From assembly GCA_024398055.1 (NCBI GenBank), contig CP073749.1:620001-684000 (forward strand): a DNA stretch of 64,000 nt. The letters run 5' to 3'. The notes under the pieces were generated by a model. That model was given only the letters and a program-made list of their open reading frames with translations. It was not told the origin of the DNA and made no database searches. Both the position numbers and the translations under genes were made by a program. Position 1 is the first letter of the stretch, and each line of letters opens with the position of its first letter. The DNA comes from a bacterium SCSIO 12741. Lineage in GTDB: Bacteria > Bacteroidota > Bacteroidia > Flavobacteriales_G > Salibacteraceae. Of the stretch, positions 1 through 7,974 are shown one piece after another.

Positions 1-1074
1 TACATCAAGAAAGGCCAGGCTCTCTACGAAGTAGGTGACTTATCCAAAATTTGGGTTCTGTTTGATATATACGAAAGTGATCTACCCTGGATAAAAGAAG
101 GGCACGAAGTACAATTTAGTATCCAATCGCTACCGGGTGAATCTTTTGAAGGTAAAATCACTTTCGTTGATCCAATAATCAATCCTAAAACCCGGGTTGC
201 TACCGCGAGGTTGGAACTAATCAACGTAGGCTTGAAACTCAAACCTGACATGTTTGCTGTGGGTATCGCAAAGAGTCCCATTAAGGAACTGAACGAAGAA
301 CTAATCATACCCAAATCCGCCGTGCTATGGACGGGTGAGCGTTCGGTAGCTTATGTAAAACAAAATCAGGCTTCCGGAGTGAGTTTTGCCATGCGGGAAA
401 TTACACTTGGTCCCGCTTTAGGAGATGGTTACATCGTTGTGGAGGGACTTGAAGAAGGTGAAGAGATTGCCACAAATGGTACTTTTAGTATCGATGCTGC
501 AGCTCAACTCGCCGGAAAACCAAGTATGATGAACCCGGCAGGTGGTCCAACTTCGCAAGGACACAATCATGGCCAAAAGTCTGATCAAGCCGCCCAGCAA
601 CCCGCTCAACATGCCAAGACTGTGGCCATAAACAAAAGAGCCAAACAAACCCTGGGCGCTCTCATCGATGCCTACCTGGATTTAAAAAACGCACTGGTAA
701 ATGATGATCTTGAGAAAGCGAAATCCACCTCTGCTAAACTTCAAAACCAAATGAGCAGCGTTAGTATGAATTTGTTCAAAGGTGAATCGCATAACCTCTG
801 GATGGAGCACAATCATCAAGCAGAGAAAGCCCTTAAAACAGTTTCGAGTGCAGAAAACCTGGATCAGACGCGACAAGGGTTCAAGCTCCTTTCCGATCAA
901 TATGTAGAGTTGGTTAAGTCTTTCGGTCCGTTTCAGGAGACACTTTACATTCAATACTGTCCCATGGCCAGTAATAACGAAGGTGCTTTTTGGATCAGTA
1001 AGGGGGAGGATGTAAAAAATCCCTATTTCGGTCAGGATATGCTTACCTGCGGATCAGTAAAACAGAAGATTTAA
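1..1074 (+). CDS. CusB-like RND efflux periplasmic adaptor, C-terminal part (partial)
   Basis: The frame is open from the window edge, so the N-terminus is missing. The first ~100 visible residues look like the barrel and beta-domain of a heavy-metal RND adaptor (VGDLSKIWVLFDIYESD, then a KTRVATARLEL segment). A His/Gln-rich linker (SQGHNHGQKSDQAAQQ) leads into a C-terminal helical domain of the DUF3347 type, with the signature YIQYCPMA near the end. In the family such adaptors link an inner-membrane CusA-type pump to a TolC-like channel and export Cu(I)/Ag(I); the DUF3347 domain and His linker are typical of Bacteroidota versions and probably bind metal. The downstream HYC protein and the CPMFC/CPVC lipoprotein support a copper or heavy-metal role. 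The exact metal is inferred. Confidence 0.9.
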   Translation, partial: YIKKGQALYEVGDLSKIWVLFDIYESDLPWIKEGHEVQFSIQSLPGESFEGKITFVDPIINPKTRVATARLELINVGLKLKPDMFAVGIAKSPIKELNEELIIPKSAVLWTGERSVAYVKQNQASGVSFAMREITLGPALGDGYIVVEGLEEGEEIATNGTFSIDAAAQLAGKPSMMNPAGGPTSQGHNHGQKSDQAAQQPAQHAKTVAINKRAKQTLGALIDAYLDLKNALVNDDLEKAKSTSAKLQNQMSSVSMNLFKGESHNLWMEHNHQAEKALKTVSSAENLDQTRQGFKLLSDQYVELVKSFGPFQETLYIQYCPMASNNEGAFWISKGEDVKNPYFGQDMLTCGSVKQKI

Positions 1075-1083
1075 GTTTTCAAT

Positions 1084-1146
1084 GGGCACAAAACGGCCTC
1101 AGGAAGATTACCCAAAATGGGAGTTAAACGCCAGATATTCGTGCCC
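1084..1146 (+). other. Structured intergenic segment, possible terminator
   Basis: Between the adaptor gene and the HYC gene, GGGCAC (1084-1089) pairs with GTGCCC (1141-1146). A second hairpin, CCCA-aaa-TGGG (1111-1121), lies inside. Only three T residues follow the outer stem, so it is a weak intrinsic terminator at best. It may simply be the folded 3' end of the adaptor message. Confidence 0.3.
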
Positions 1147-1191
1147 TTTGATCTACCAACCCTACAGTTATAAATCTGTTATATTTGAAGT

Positions 1192-1605
1192 ATGCCTCGG
1201 GTAAAAGCTTTCGTTTCCTTTGTTCTTACGTTCCTGATATTGATCTCCTCGATCAACTGGAAAATAAGCGCTCACTATTGTGGGGATAAGCTGGTAAGCA
1301 TTGGAATACAAAAGAGCGCACCCGATTGCGGAATGGAATCCGCAGATGGCTTTTGCCCCTCGTCCAACAAGATAAAAAATCAGTGTTGCCAGCAGATTGA
1401 TCAGTTGATTGATGCGGAAGAAACGGTTCGAATCCCGCTTCGCTCTCATCCACCAGCTTCCTTCGTTTCGGCCACCTTTCCCCTTCTTGTTTCGAGTCCA
1501 GAGTTGTTTAACGTTTATCGAAAGTTAACTTCTCAATTTTGGGGTTCCTCGCCCCCTTACCTGATGCCCAGGGTCTACTCCCTGATTCAGGTCTTTCGTC
1601 TATAG
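1192..1605 (+). CDS. HYC_CC_PP family protein
   Basis: A 137-residue protein with an N-terminal hydrophobic segment (residues ~6-21) that could be a signal peptide or anchor. It then shows the marks of the Bacteroidota HYC/CC/PP family: HYCGDKL at 28-34, single cysteines at 46 and 55, a CC pair at 65-66 and PP-containing motifs further on. The family has no proven function. It is typically found beside heavy-metal efflux and TonB receptor genes, and here it follows a CusB-like adaptor, which suggests a periplasmic metal-related role. The conserved His and Cys residues could bind metal. A TATATTTG box at 1180-1187 resembles the Bacteroidota -7 promoter element but sits very close to the ATG, so its role is uncertain. 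Confidence 0.82.
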   Translation: MPRVKAFVSFVLTFLILISSINWKISAHYCGDKLVSIGIQKSAPDCGMESADGFCPSSNKIKNQCCQQIDQLIDAEETVRIPLRSHPPASFVSATFPLLVSSPELFNVYRKLTSQFWGSSPPYLMPRVYSLIQVFRL

Positions 1606-1688
1606 CCGCGCCCATTTGATTTTTTGACAACCGATCGTCGGAATTCCTTTCCGGACGGTCATTCATTCATGAATTTCAAATCTTAATT

Positions 1689-2210
1689 ATGATTGTAAAA
1701 TCACTAATTTATACATGCGGTGTTTTGCTTTGGTCGCTCTATTCATTGGGCCAAACAGAAACGACCTCCTCTTTTACTTTTCCATCTTGCGACATTTTTG
1801 ATCCCCAAGGAAACCAGGTATCCTCCGATCAAATTACCAATGATCAGCAACCTATTCTGGTCATTATCTGGGCTACCTGGTGTCATCATTCATTGGATGG
1901 TATGAACTCCATTATGGAAGATTACTACGACGATTGGCAAGAGCAATATGGATTAAAAATCGTAGCCATTTCTGTTGATGATTCCAGAAATACCCAAAAA
2001 GTGGTCCCGCTTTACAATGGAAATGGGTGGGAATATGAGCTTTATCTGGATCCCAATGCTGACCTTAAAAGAAAGCTTGGTGTAACAGCGGCTCCTCACC
2101 TATTTGTTTTGAACGGAGACCGTAGGATCATTTGGCAACAGAACTCCATGAATCCCGGAGATGAGGACAAGATTGCAGGAGTATTAGAGGAGCATTTCGC
2201 ACAAAAATAA
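1689..2210 (+). CDS. TlpA-like thioredoxin-fold protein with one active-site cysteine
   Basis: A 173-residue exported protein with a signal peptide to about residue 22 (…SLYSLGQ). The thioredoxin/redoxin fold is shown by the WATWC motif (residues 61-65), the VAISVDDS strand-turn and the TAAPHLFVLNGD segment around the cis-proline. In TlpA/ResA proteins the motif is normally WCxxC. Here it reads C65-H-H-S, so the second, resolving cysteine is replaced by serine. The protein therefore may act as a monothiol, bind metal through Cys-His-His, or have lost redox activity. It is followed after 4 bases by the metal-binding lipoprotein gene, so the two are probably co-transcribed. Family assignment is firm; the role in metal handling is inferred from context. 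Confidence 0.85.
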   Translation: MIVKSLIYTCGVLLWSLYSLGQTETTSSFTFPSCDIFDPQGNQVSSDQITNDQQPILVIIWATWCHHSLDGMNSIMEDYYDDWQEQYGLKIVAISVDDSRNTQKVVPLYNGNGWEYELYLDPNADLKRKLGVTAAPHLFVLNGDRRIIWQQNSMNPGDEDKIAGVLEEHFAQK

Positions 2211-2214
2211 AGCT

Positions 2215-2445
2215 ATGTCAAACTACATTCTTAAAACAATGGCGGGGCTCGGTCTTATTACGATGATGTCTTGCACCTTCACCTTCAATTCCAATAATGA
2301 CTCACATGGTCATGATGCTGTAGCTGGCACCTACCAATGTCCGATGTTTTGTGAGGGTGATAAAACCTACGATTCCTTTACGCAATGTCCTGTTTGCAAA
2401 ATGGATCTGGAACTAATTAATAACGAAGAAAATGACTCATTATGA
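2215..2445 (+). CDS. Heavy-metal-binding domain lipoprotein
   Basis: A 76-residue lipoprotein: lipobox TMMSC with the lipid-bearing cysteine at residue 20, then a short His-containing linker (DSHGHD) and a single heavy-metal-binding domain. The domain has the paired motifs CPMFC (42-46) and CPVC (58-61) followed by KMDL, matching the HMBD family usually written CPMHP…CPKCGMDL. In other proteins this domain sits at the N-terminus of CusB adaptors or copper ATPases; here it stands alone, tethered to a membrane. Its stop codon overlaps the next ATG (ATGA at 2442-2445), so translation of the next gene is probably coupled. A periplasmic copper or soft-metal scavenger is a reasonable guess. Confidence 0.85.
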   Translation: MSNYILKTMAGLGLITMMSCTFTFNSNNDSHGHDAVAGTYQCPMFCEGDKTYDSFTQCPVCKMDLELINNEENDSL

Positions 2446-3812
2446 ATCTAAAAATAACTTGTTGTACACTAGTGCTCTTCGCGTTTGGTTACGCTCAGGG
2501 GCAAAATTTTCACATTGATGATTACCTCAATGACCCACAGGGAATAACCTTTACCAAAATCGGCGTTCAGGCGGATGGTTTGGATAGTCCCGTTGATCTG
2601 GATTACAACCCAAATCAACCCGATGAGTGGTGGGTGATTAATATGCGTACCGAAAACACCGGAGGGAGTACGGTAACCTATCAAAATGTGGGAGGTTCTA
2701 ATCAAAAAGCCATTTTTAAGGTGGACGGAAACGCCTGGCATTTTATGTCTCTACCTACAGCTCTGGCTTTTGGCACCAATGGTTCCTGGGGCAGTTCGCC
2801 GGGAGTATTTGATGCGAATCACTCTAATGGTGCACGACCACCGTTTACCGGTCCCTCTTTATGGTCGTCTGATTTAACCATTTATGCTGAAGATCCGGGA
2901 CCTGGAAAAAACGGGAGTCACCTGGATATGCTTCATGGCAGCCCACACTGTATGGGGATTGCCTGGGAAACCGATAACAAATACTGGGTATTTGATGGAC
3001 AATACCGTCATCCGGTTATGTATGATTTTGCGATTGATCATGGCCCCGGAAACTCCTGGCACGACGATGGCCGGGTAAGACGTTATCAGGAAGTAGTCCT
3101 ACAACGTTCCGGAATGACACCTTCTCATATGGCTCTGGACAAAGCCAAAAAATGGCTTTATATCAACAACAACGGTACCGGTGAAATTTTGAGAATGGAC
3201 ATTACATCAGGCCAGGTTAAAGGTGCCTCCAGCATCTCGGCACCTGAAAGGTTGGCGGAAAATGTGGATGTAGAAGGGGTGACTTATGAAACCATCTCCA
3301 GTGGTGATGCGACCCTACTCTGCGGCCTGGATGTAACCGATGATCGCCTATTGGTTTCGGACCATGGTAAAGGAGAAATTCTGGTTTACGACATCACCAA
3401 AAGTGGCTTTCCACTCCTGGGTAAAATAACGGTGCCCAACAAGTATATCATGGGCATTAGAATCGGTCCGGATGGACGCATTTGGTATGTAGATAAGCTT
3501 AACAAGGAATTTGTTAGAATGGATCACAACCAATTTGCTTATACCGGAATCCAGGAAAATGCAGAGCAAGTGGAATTCAAAATCTATCCTGCACCTATGC
3601 AAGACTTTTTGAATATTGAAGCTGATCAATCCCTGGAGAATCTAACCGTTACGGTGGCTCATATAAATGGGCAAACGGTCCTTGAAAAGAACTTAGAGGT
3701 ATTAGATTATCGACAAACTCTGGATGTTAGCACCTTAGAGTCTGGCTTATTTGTAATTACCATTAGCCAGGAAAATACCGTTATCTCGAGGAGTAAGATT
3801 ATCAAGCAGTAG
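2442..3812 (+). CDS. Secreted beta-propeller-like protein with T9SS type A sorting domain
   Basis: A 456-residue exported protein. A signal peptide runs to about residue 20 (…FAFGYAQG), followed by strand-rich repeats that read like an NHL/SMP-30-type propeller (segments such as GIRIGPDGRIWYVDK and SHMALDKAKKWLYI). It ends in a T9SS type A sorting domain of about 75 residues (EFKIYPAPMQDFLNIEA … LFVITISQ … SRSKIIK). The T9SS would move it to the cell surface or outside. Its ATG overlaps the stop of the metal-binding lipoprotein gene by four bases, which ties it to the metal locus. The central part is rich in His, Trp and Asp (for example SPHCMGIAWE), so metal binding is possible. The substrate is not recognisable. 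Confidence 0.8.
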   Translation: MNLKITCCTLVLFAFGYAQGQNFHIDDYLNDPQGITFTKIGVQADGLDSPVDLDYNPNQPDEWWVINMRTENTGGSTVTYQNVGGSNQKAIFKVDGNAWHFMSLPTALAFGTNGSWGSSPGVFDANHSNGARPPFTGPSLWSSDLTIYAEDPGPGKNGSHLDMLHGSPHCMGIAWETDNKYWVFDGQYRHPVMYDFAIDHGPGNSWHDDGRVRRYQEVVLQRSGMTPSHMALDKAKKWLYINNNGTGEILRMDITSGQVKGASSISAPERLAENVDVEGVTYETISSGDATLLCGLDVTDDRLLVSDHGKGEILVYDITKSGFPLLGKITVPNKYIMGIRIGPDGRIWYVDKLNKEFVRMDHNQFAYTGIQENAEQVEFKIYPAPMQDFLNIEADQSLENLTVTVAHINGQTVLEKNLEVLDYRQTLDVSTLESGLFVITISQENTVISRSKIIKQ

Positions 3813-3893
3813 ACTTTAACTTTTACTTAAATCCTCCCTGTGAGTATCAAACTAAGTTGATTCCAGCTTAATCCTGACATCCACATGGACAAA

Positions 3894-3941
3894 GGCCCTG
3901 TCAACTTCCGATTGCCGTCGGATAATGACGGGGCTTTTCTT
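3894..3941 (+). terminator. Intrinsic terminator after the metal operon
   Basis: GGCCCTGTCA pairs with TGACGGGGCT with one mismatch or wobble. An inner CCGA/TCGG pairing and a TTTTCTTTT run follow. It lies 80 bases after the propeller gene and points along the plus strand. Confidence 0.7.
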
Positions 3942-4015
3942 TTGGACCAAAAGAGGTGTAGAATGCTTCTCATTCAGCACTCCATTTTTTCATCTCCTAA
4001 TCCGTTTTAGGTATT

Positions 4016-4054
4016 AAAAATCAATCCCGTCCACGCACTGGCAGACGGGATTGA
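4016..4054 (-). terminator. Intrinsic terminator of the SDR gene
   Basis: A perfect 11-bp inverted repeat, TCAATCCCGTC (4021-4031) and GACGGGATTGA (4044-4054), with a 12-base loop. On the minus strand it is followed by TTTTT, so it terminates the leftward dehydrogenase transcript, whose stop codon is 38 bases upstream. Confidence 0.85.
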
Positions 4055-4091
4055 CAAGATTTGTTCCTTAAGTTTAATAGTAGGCCTCTTC

Positions 4092-4826
4092 TTAAACGCT
4101 TACCATTCCACCATCAACTACTAAATCGATACCGGTTACGTAGGACGAATCCTCACTGGCCAGGTACAAGGCCGATTTGGCAATTTCTTCCGGCTGACCC
4201 AATCGCTGTAGAGGAACCATGGATACAAAACCCGCGACGCTTTCATCTGAAATGTCCGAGTTTTCCATAAATGGCGTTTCAATAGGTCCTGGTGCGATGG
4301 AGTTTACGCGAATCCCTTTTTCTGCCAATTCAGCTGCCAGGGTTCGGATAAAACTGCGCACCGCTGCTTTTGTCGCGGAATAAACGGCTGTTGTAGGAAA
4401 TCCCTTCTGGTCAACTACCGAAGAGGTAACCACTACCGATGCTCCCGGGTTTAAAAGTGGCAAGGCTTCCTGTACGTTAAACAAAAGCCCTTTAACGTTA
4501 ATGTTGAATTGCTTATCGTAAGCCTCTTCCGTAATGGTTCCGAGGGGTTCAAAAATGCCGATTCCCGCATTGAGGAATAACACGTCAATCTTTTCGTGCT
4601 TCCCTTTTACGGTTTCGTACAAGGATTTGATATCTGACAAGCTCGAAGCGTCGGATACAATGCCTTCCGCATTTTCACCTAAACCCGCTACTGCTTGATC
4701 CAAAGCTTCTTTACGTCTTCCAGTTATGATGACTTTGGCCCCTTCCTGCGCAAACAACTGAGCAGTTGACAATCCAATTCCACTGTTCCCGCCTGTAATG
4801 ACTGCGACTTTGTTTTTAAGTTTCAT
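4092..4826 (-). CDS. SDR family NAD(P)-dependent oxidoreductase
   Basis: A 244-residue classical short-chain dehydrogenase. The nucleotide-binding motif TGGNSGIG is at residues 11-18, NAG at ~87-89, catalytic Ser near 136, and YxxxK as Y149-SAT-K153. PGPIETPF and the C-terminal VDGGMVSV are also typical. An in-frame extension to 4904 exists, but translation from it would cross the operator, and the ATG at 4826 gives the normal family N-terminus (MKLKNKVAVITGG), so I chose 4826. The upstream operator at 4852-4871 matches the one before the TetR gene, so the gene is probably derepressed when TetR binds its ligand. The likely substrate is a small carbonyl or alcohol; the sequence does not say which. 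Confidence 0.92.
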   Translation of the reverse strand: MKLKNKVAVITGGNSGIGLSTAQLFAQEGAKVIITGRRKEALDQAVAGLGENAEGIVSDASSLSDIKSLYETVKGKHEKIDVLFLNAGIGIFEPLGTITEEAYDKQFNINVKGLLFNVQEALPLLNPGASVVVTSSVVDQKGFPTTAVYSATKAAVRSFIRTLAAELAEKGIRVNSIAPGPIETPFMENSDISDESVAGFVSMVPLQRLGQPEEIAKSALYLASEDSSYVTGIDLVVDGGMVSV

Positions 4827-4851
4827 TTTTACTTTAAAATATTGAATTATT

Positions 4852-4871
4852 ATTAGACCGGTCGGTTTAGT
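4852..4871 (-). promoter_or_regulatory. TetR operator before the SDR gene
   Basis: ATTAGACCGGTCGGTTTAGT is an imperfect palindrome (ATTAGAC, 6 bases, GTTTAGT) with a GACCGGTC core. It lies 25 bases upstream of the SDR start. The same pattern in perfect form precedes the tetR gene at 5661-5680, so both are probably bound by that TetR protein. Confidence 0.72.
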
Positions 4872-4879
4872 TTTAAGTC

Positions 4880-4910
4880 CAAAAAAAAGATTGACCGACC
4901 GCAATCTTTT
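4880..4910 (-). terminator. Intrinsic terminator of the tetR gene
   Basis: AAAAGATTG and CAATCTTTT form a 9-bp stem around an 8-base loop. On the minus strand the stem runs into eight T residues, as expected for termination of the leftward tetR transcript before the separate SDR promoter. The loop ACCGACCG resembles the operator core, so weak TetR binding here cannot be excluded. Confidence 0.7.
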
Positions 4911-5017
4911 CTTGTTTTCAATTCTTTTAATACTCTATCATTCCAACAAATCCTTCCCTGCCCTACGTCCAATGGTGATAAGCAAGCTATCTCTAATGAT
5001 GTCCTTCAGGCAGCTGA

Positions 5018-5584
5018 CTAAGGAACAAGTAGATCGATACTGGCCAAAAAATCATCCAAGGGTTGGCGGCTCTTGGATGCCTTCATACGTAGCAAGGCCC
5101 CTTCCCATCCATTTTGAATGACCGCAGCCAACATTCGGGTATCTGCCTGCTCATTCAGCTGACCTAAAGATTTGGCTTCATCCAGGCACAATTCAATGAC
5201 CATTTGCCATTTCCCCAACTGCTGATCTACAAAGTTCATGGAGTCTTCACTCAATCCTCCCTGGTTGCAACTATCTCCCAACAGGCAGCCTTTGTTGAAT
5301 TCTTCGGCTTCTATTTCATCCGTTCTTTGGGCGTAAAAATGATAGATTCTTTCTTTAGGAGTCTTGGTCTTGTTTTCCAGCAGTAGAGCCTTAAAATCAG
5401 CCAGGCCCGAGCTGGAATACTTGTCCAATACTTCCCGGATAAAATCATCCTTACTTCCAAAATGGTGATAAAATGACCCCTTAGGAATTTCAGCAGTTTT
5501 GAGGATTTCCGTCAACCCTACATTACCATATCCCTTTTGGAAGAATAATTTCAATCCCGCTTCTATGGCTTTGTCTTTTGTCAT
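5018..5584 (-). CDS. TetR/AcrR family regulator (NemR-like group)
   Basis: A 188-residue repressor. The N-terminal helix-turn-helix spans about residues 5-50 (GLTEILKTAEIPKGSFYHHFGSKDDF split across the turn and recognition helix). The C-terminal ligand domain contains GCLLGD with cysteines at 100 and 106, a motif seen in the NemR/YjgJ-like group; in E. coli NemR, cysteines in this region sense electrophiles and hypochlorite. Whether that holds here is inference. A 20-bp palindrome upstream of its own start and a near copy before the SDR gene suggest it represses itself and the dehydrogenase. The start ATG at 5584 gives a normal N-terminus directly before the HTH. A strong terminator separates it from the SDR gene. 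Confidence 0.9.
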   Translation of the reverse strand: MTKDKAIEAGLKLFFQKGYGNVGLTEILKTAEIPKGSFYHHFGSKDDFIREVLDKYSSSGLADFKALLLENKTKTPKERIYHFYAQRTDEIEAEEFNKGCLLGDSCNQGGLSEDSMNFVDQQLGKWQMVIELCLDEAKSLGQLNEQADTRMLAAVIQNGWEGALLRMKASKSRQPLDDFLASIDLLVP

Positions 5585-5660
5585 TTCTCCAGATTCACCA
5601 TCGAAAAATCAATCGATGCTTTTCCATGTAAAATTAACGATGGAACAAATGTAACAAAAT

Positions 5661-5680
5661 ATTAGACCAATCAGTCTAAT
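5661..5680. promoter_or_regulatory. TetR operator before tetR
   Basis: ATTAGACCAATCAGTCTAAT is a perfect 7+6+7 palindrome 77 bases upstream of the tetR ATG, matching the site before the SDR gene. The rest of the 369-base gap (5585-5953) shows no gene or other clear signal; it must hold the promoters of tetR and of the rightward gene at 5954. Confidence 0.75.
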
Positions 5681-5953
5681 GGTTTTTGAAAGAGCGATAA
5701 CATCACGCATAAAGTCCTGAAAGAGACAAAACGGACATTTCTATCCCAATCAAAAATTGAAACAGGTATTTCTAACCGTTCCTCAAAACCCATCTATCTG
5801 CTCTTATGTAGGGACCCAATCTCCTTCAACTTTGAAAAATCAAGCATTGAATTGGTGGAGCAGAATCCACGCTAAAAAACGACTCATCCGGAAGAATTGA
5901 ACGGTTAAACAAGAACAGCCGGATCGGTTCCCGGGTCTAATACATCTACTATC

Positions 5954-6445
5954 ATGTCAACTAATGAAACTAAAACAAGCCCTGCTGCCAGTAGCGACAC
6001 TCAACAGGTATCAAATCCACTAACCTTTGTTTTTGAGCTCAAGTCTCCTGAGTATGCCTTAAAAGCCAAGAATTATCTTGCCAGTGCAGAAGTTCAAGAA
6101 AAAGTAAATGACGCATTAATCAAAATTGGGACTGTTCATTTTGCCCGATTTGTTTTCTTAAGTCCCCTCCAACTTTCTGTAATCACCACTTACGATGGAG
6201 ATTTCGATAAATACATCCAGGCTTTTACGGACGAGCTGGGAGATATCTTTGATACCCTTATCGGTTATTCCTATCATCCAGATGGATTGATTCCCGTTGC
6301 ACAAAACCTGGCCAATTTTCAAGATTATGTTCGAAAAAATGATCGCTCGTTTGTGGATGGGGTGCTCCAACCCGAATTCTCTGCCTACCCAACACTCACG
6401 GTTTACCAAATTCTAAGCCTTCAAAATTCCTTGCCTAATGGATAG
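5954..6445 (+). CDS. Hypothetical protein, possibly peroxidase-associated alpha/beta domain
   Basis: A 163-residue protein, apparently cytoplasmic, with no signal peptide. After a low-complexity N-terminus (Ser/Thr/Gln-rich to residue ~20) comes one compact domain with LTFVFELKSPEYA, GTVHFARFVFL and TTYDGDFDKYIQAF. The HFARFVFL … YDGDF pattern reminds me of a ferredoxin-like domain found alone or fused to peroxidase and catalase-like proteins, but I cannot assign it firmly. It precedes the heme-motif lipoprotein gene by 143 bases on the same strand, so the two may work together in redox chemistry. Treat the function as unknown. Confidence 0.75.
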   Translation: MSTNETKTSPAASSDTQQVSNPLTFVFELKSPEYALKAKNYLASAEVQEKVNDALIKIGTVHFARFVFLSPLQLSVITTYDGDFDKYIQAFTDELGDIFDTLIGYSYHPDGLIPVAQNLANFQDYVRKNDRSFVDGVLQPEFSAYPTLTVYQILSLQNSLPNG

Positions 6446-6588
6446 ATCAGTAGCCTAAAATCAAATCCATGGCAAACCAACCGATTTCCAATTAGCGTCA
6501 ATAAACCCTGGTGCTGATGCACTTCCATGTATCGGCCTGGGGAATTGACCGTCCCTTTGATCTCCACCTGAACTAAACACGATTCATC

Positions 6589-7881
6589 ATGAAATTCTAC
6601 TCAATTCATAAATCACGCTTTCAGCCCTATATCCTCTTCCTATTGCTATGTACTCTTTTCATGGCATGTAACGATAAGCCCATGAGCAACAAAGCGACGG
6701 CAGCAGGTAATTTGGGTATTCAGGATCTGTCGTTAAACGATATATCCATCCTTTGGCCCGTGCCCCAAAACGCTAAGGACGTGGGCTTGTTGCTTAGCGC
6801 AAATACCACCATTGGAAACACAGAGATATGGCCCGAGGATCAATTTAATCAAGTGGTAAGCATGGCCAGGGACAGCCTTCAAATTCCCAATTTCCCGTCT
6901 CCTCCGGAATTTAAGCAAATCACCTTTGTCTATGGGAATGACAGTTCCCTTTTGAAAAGGGAAAACTGGAAGGTTGTGGGTTTCCGAGTTGACCCGGCCG
7001 CACCAAGCACCAACCAAGCAGTGATCGACGTCGTTGGAACCATACCTCAAATACGGCTCGTAGTGCAGCCAGTTACCCTACAGGGCAATCAAGTTGTTGT
7101 TCATGACTTCACGGCTCATCTTCCTTTTAGTTACACCTTGAATGGTCAACAGCCCTTTCAGCCAGACACGGCCGCATTCAAAAGCATTCTTGATGACGTG
7201 GTAAAAATCAAGGAATATGTGGAAGGTATGAGAAAACTCAATACCGATACCCTTTTACAGGTCAACCCTGGATTGAAATACAAGGTACCTGGATATGCCG
7301 ACAAGATTGAGGCTTTTCTCAACAAACATCTGCCCAAAGGTCGATTAGAATTAATTGCTTTTATGGGGCTTGCTCCACGTCCCGAACCCTGGATCTTTTT
7401 TGATATGGCCCGTGCTCCGAGTTTTCAAATATTGAATACACAAAACACGCTCAATATGGCTGGCCCACCTATCCAAAGGCCCAATAGAAATTGGATAGAT
7501 AATCAAGGAGTGAGTACCGCGGTATTGTATCATATGAACCTTCAGCTCGATGCTCCGGCCATATCCGGAGACTCGCTTCCTCTAAACCGGGATATTCCAA
7601 ACATTATCGCCAATCCGTCTTATTGCAACGTTTTGAATACCGATTGCATTAGCTGCCATAGCGAGTCCACTCGAAGATCCATCTTGAATCTCAAAGGAGA
7701 TTTAAACTACGCCTTTAGCCGCGAGCCTTTGGTACAAGATGATCTTTTGCCAACGGATATTTACAACGTCCGTAATTTTGGTTGGTTTGGGAATGCTGGT
7801 GAAACGGCCAAACCTATTATATCCATGCGAACGGCCAATGAAACCGCAAATGCCTTAGAATACATCAAGAGTCATTACTAA
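6589..7881 (+). CDS. Lipoprotein with one c-type heme motif
   Basis: A 430-residue lipoprotein: a hydrophobic signal (residues ~13-26) ends in the lipobox LFMAC with the cysteine at 27. Most of the protein is of no recognised family. Near the C-terminus is a single CISCH heme-attachment motif (residues 353-357), followed about 55 residues later by ISMRT, where the methionine could be the sixth iron ligand. It is therefore probably a membrane-tethered cytochrome c or heme enzyme facing the periplasm. The partner gene upstream encodes a possible peroxidase-associated domain. Heme maturation could use the CcsBA system encoded at 19919-23065. Substrate unknown. Confidence 0.8.
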   Translation: MKFYSIHKSRFQPYILFLLLCTLFMACNDKPMSNKATAAGNLGIQDLSLNDISILWPVPQNAKDVGLLLSANTTIGNTEIWPEDQFNQVVSMARDSLQIPNFPSPPEFKQITFVYGNDSSLLKRENWKVVGFRVDPAAPSTNQAVIDVVGTIPQIRLVVQPVTLQGNQVVVHDFTAHLPFSYTLNGQQPFQPDTAAFKSILDDVVKIKEYVEGMRKLNTDTLLQVNPGLKYKVPGYADKIEAFLNKHLPKGRLELIAFMGLAPRPEPWIFFDMARAPSFQILNTQNTLNMAGPPIQRPNRNWIDNQGVSTAVLYHMNLQLDAPAISGDSLPLNRDIPNIIANPSYCNVLNTDCISCHSESTRRSILNLKGDLNYAFSREPLVQDDLLPTDIYNVRNFGWFGNAGETAKPIISMRTANETANALEYIKSHY

Positions 7882-7974
7882 AGGCTCGTAGAAGGTTGTA
7901 GAGACTTCAGTTCTTATTATCTTGATCGTTGTTTTGCTTTGCAATCTGAACGAGCAACGAAAAGGATTGAGTCT

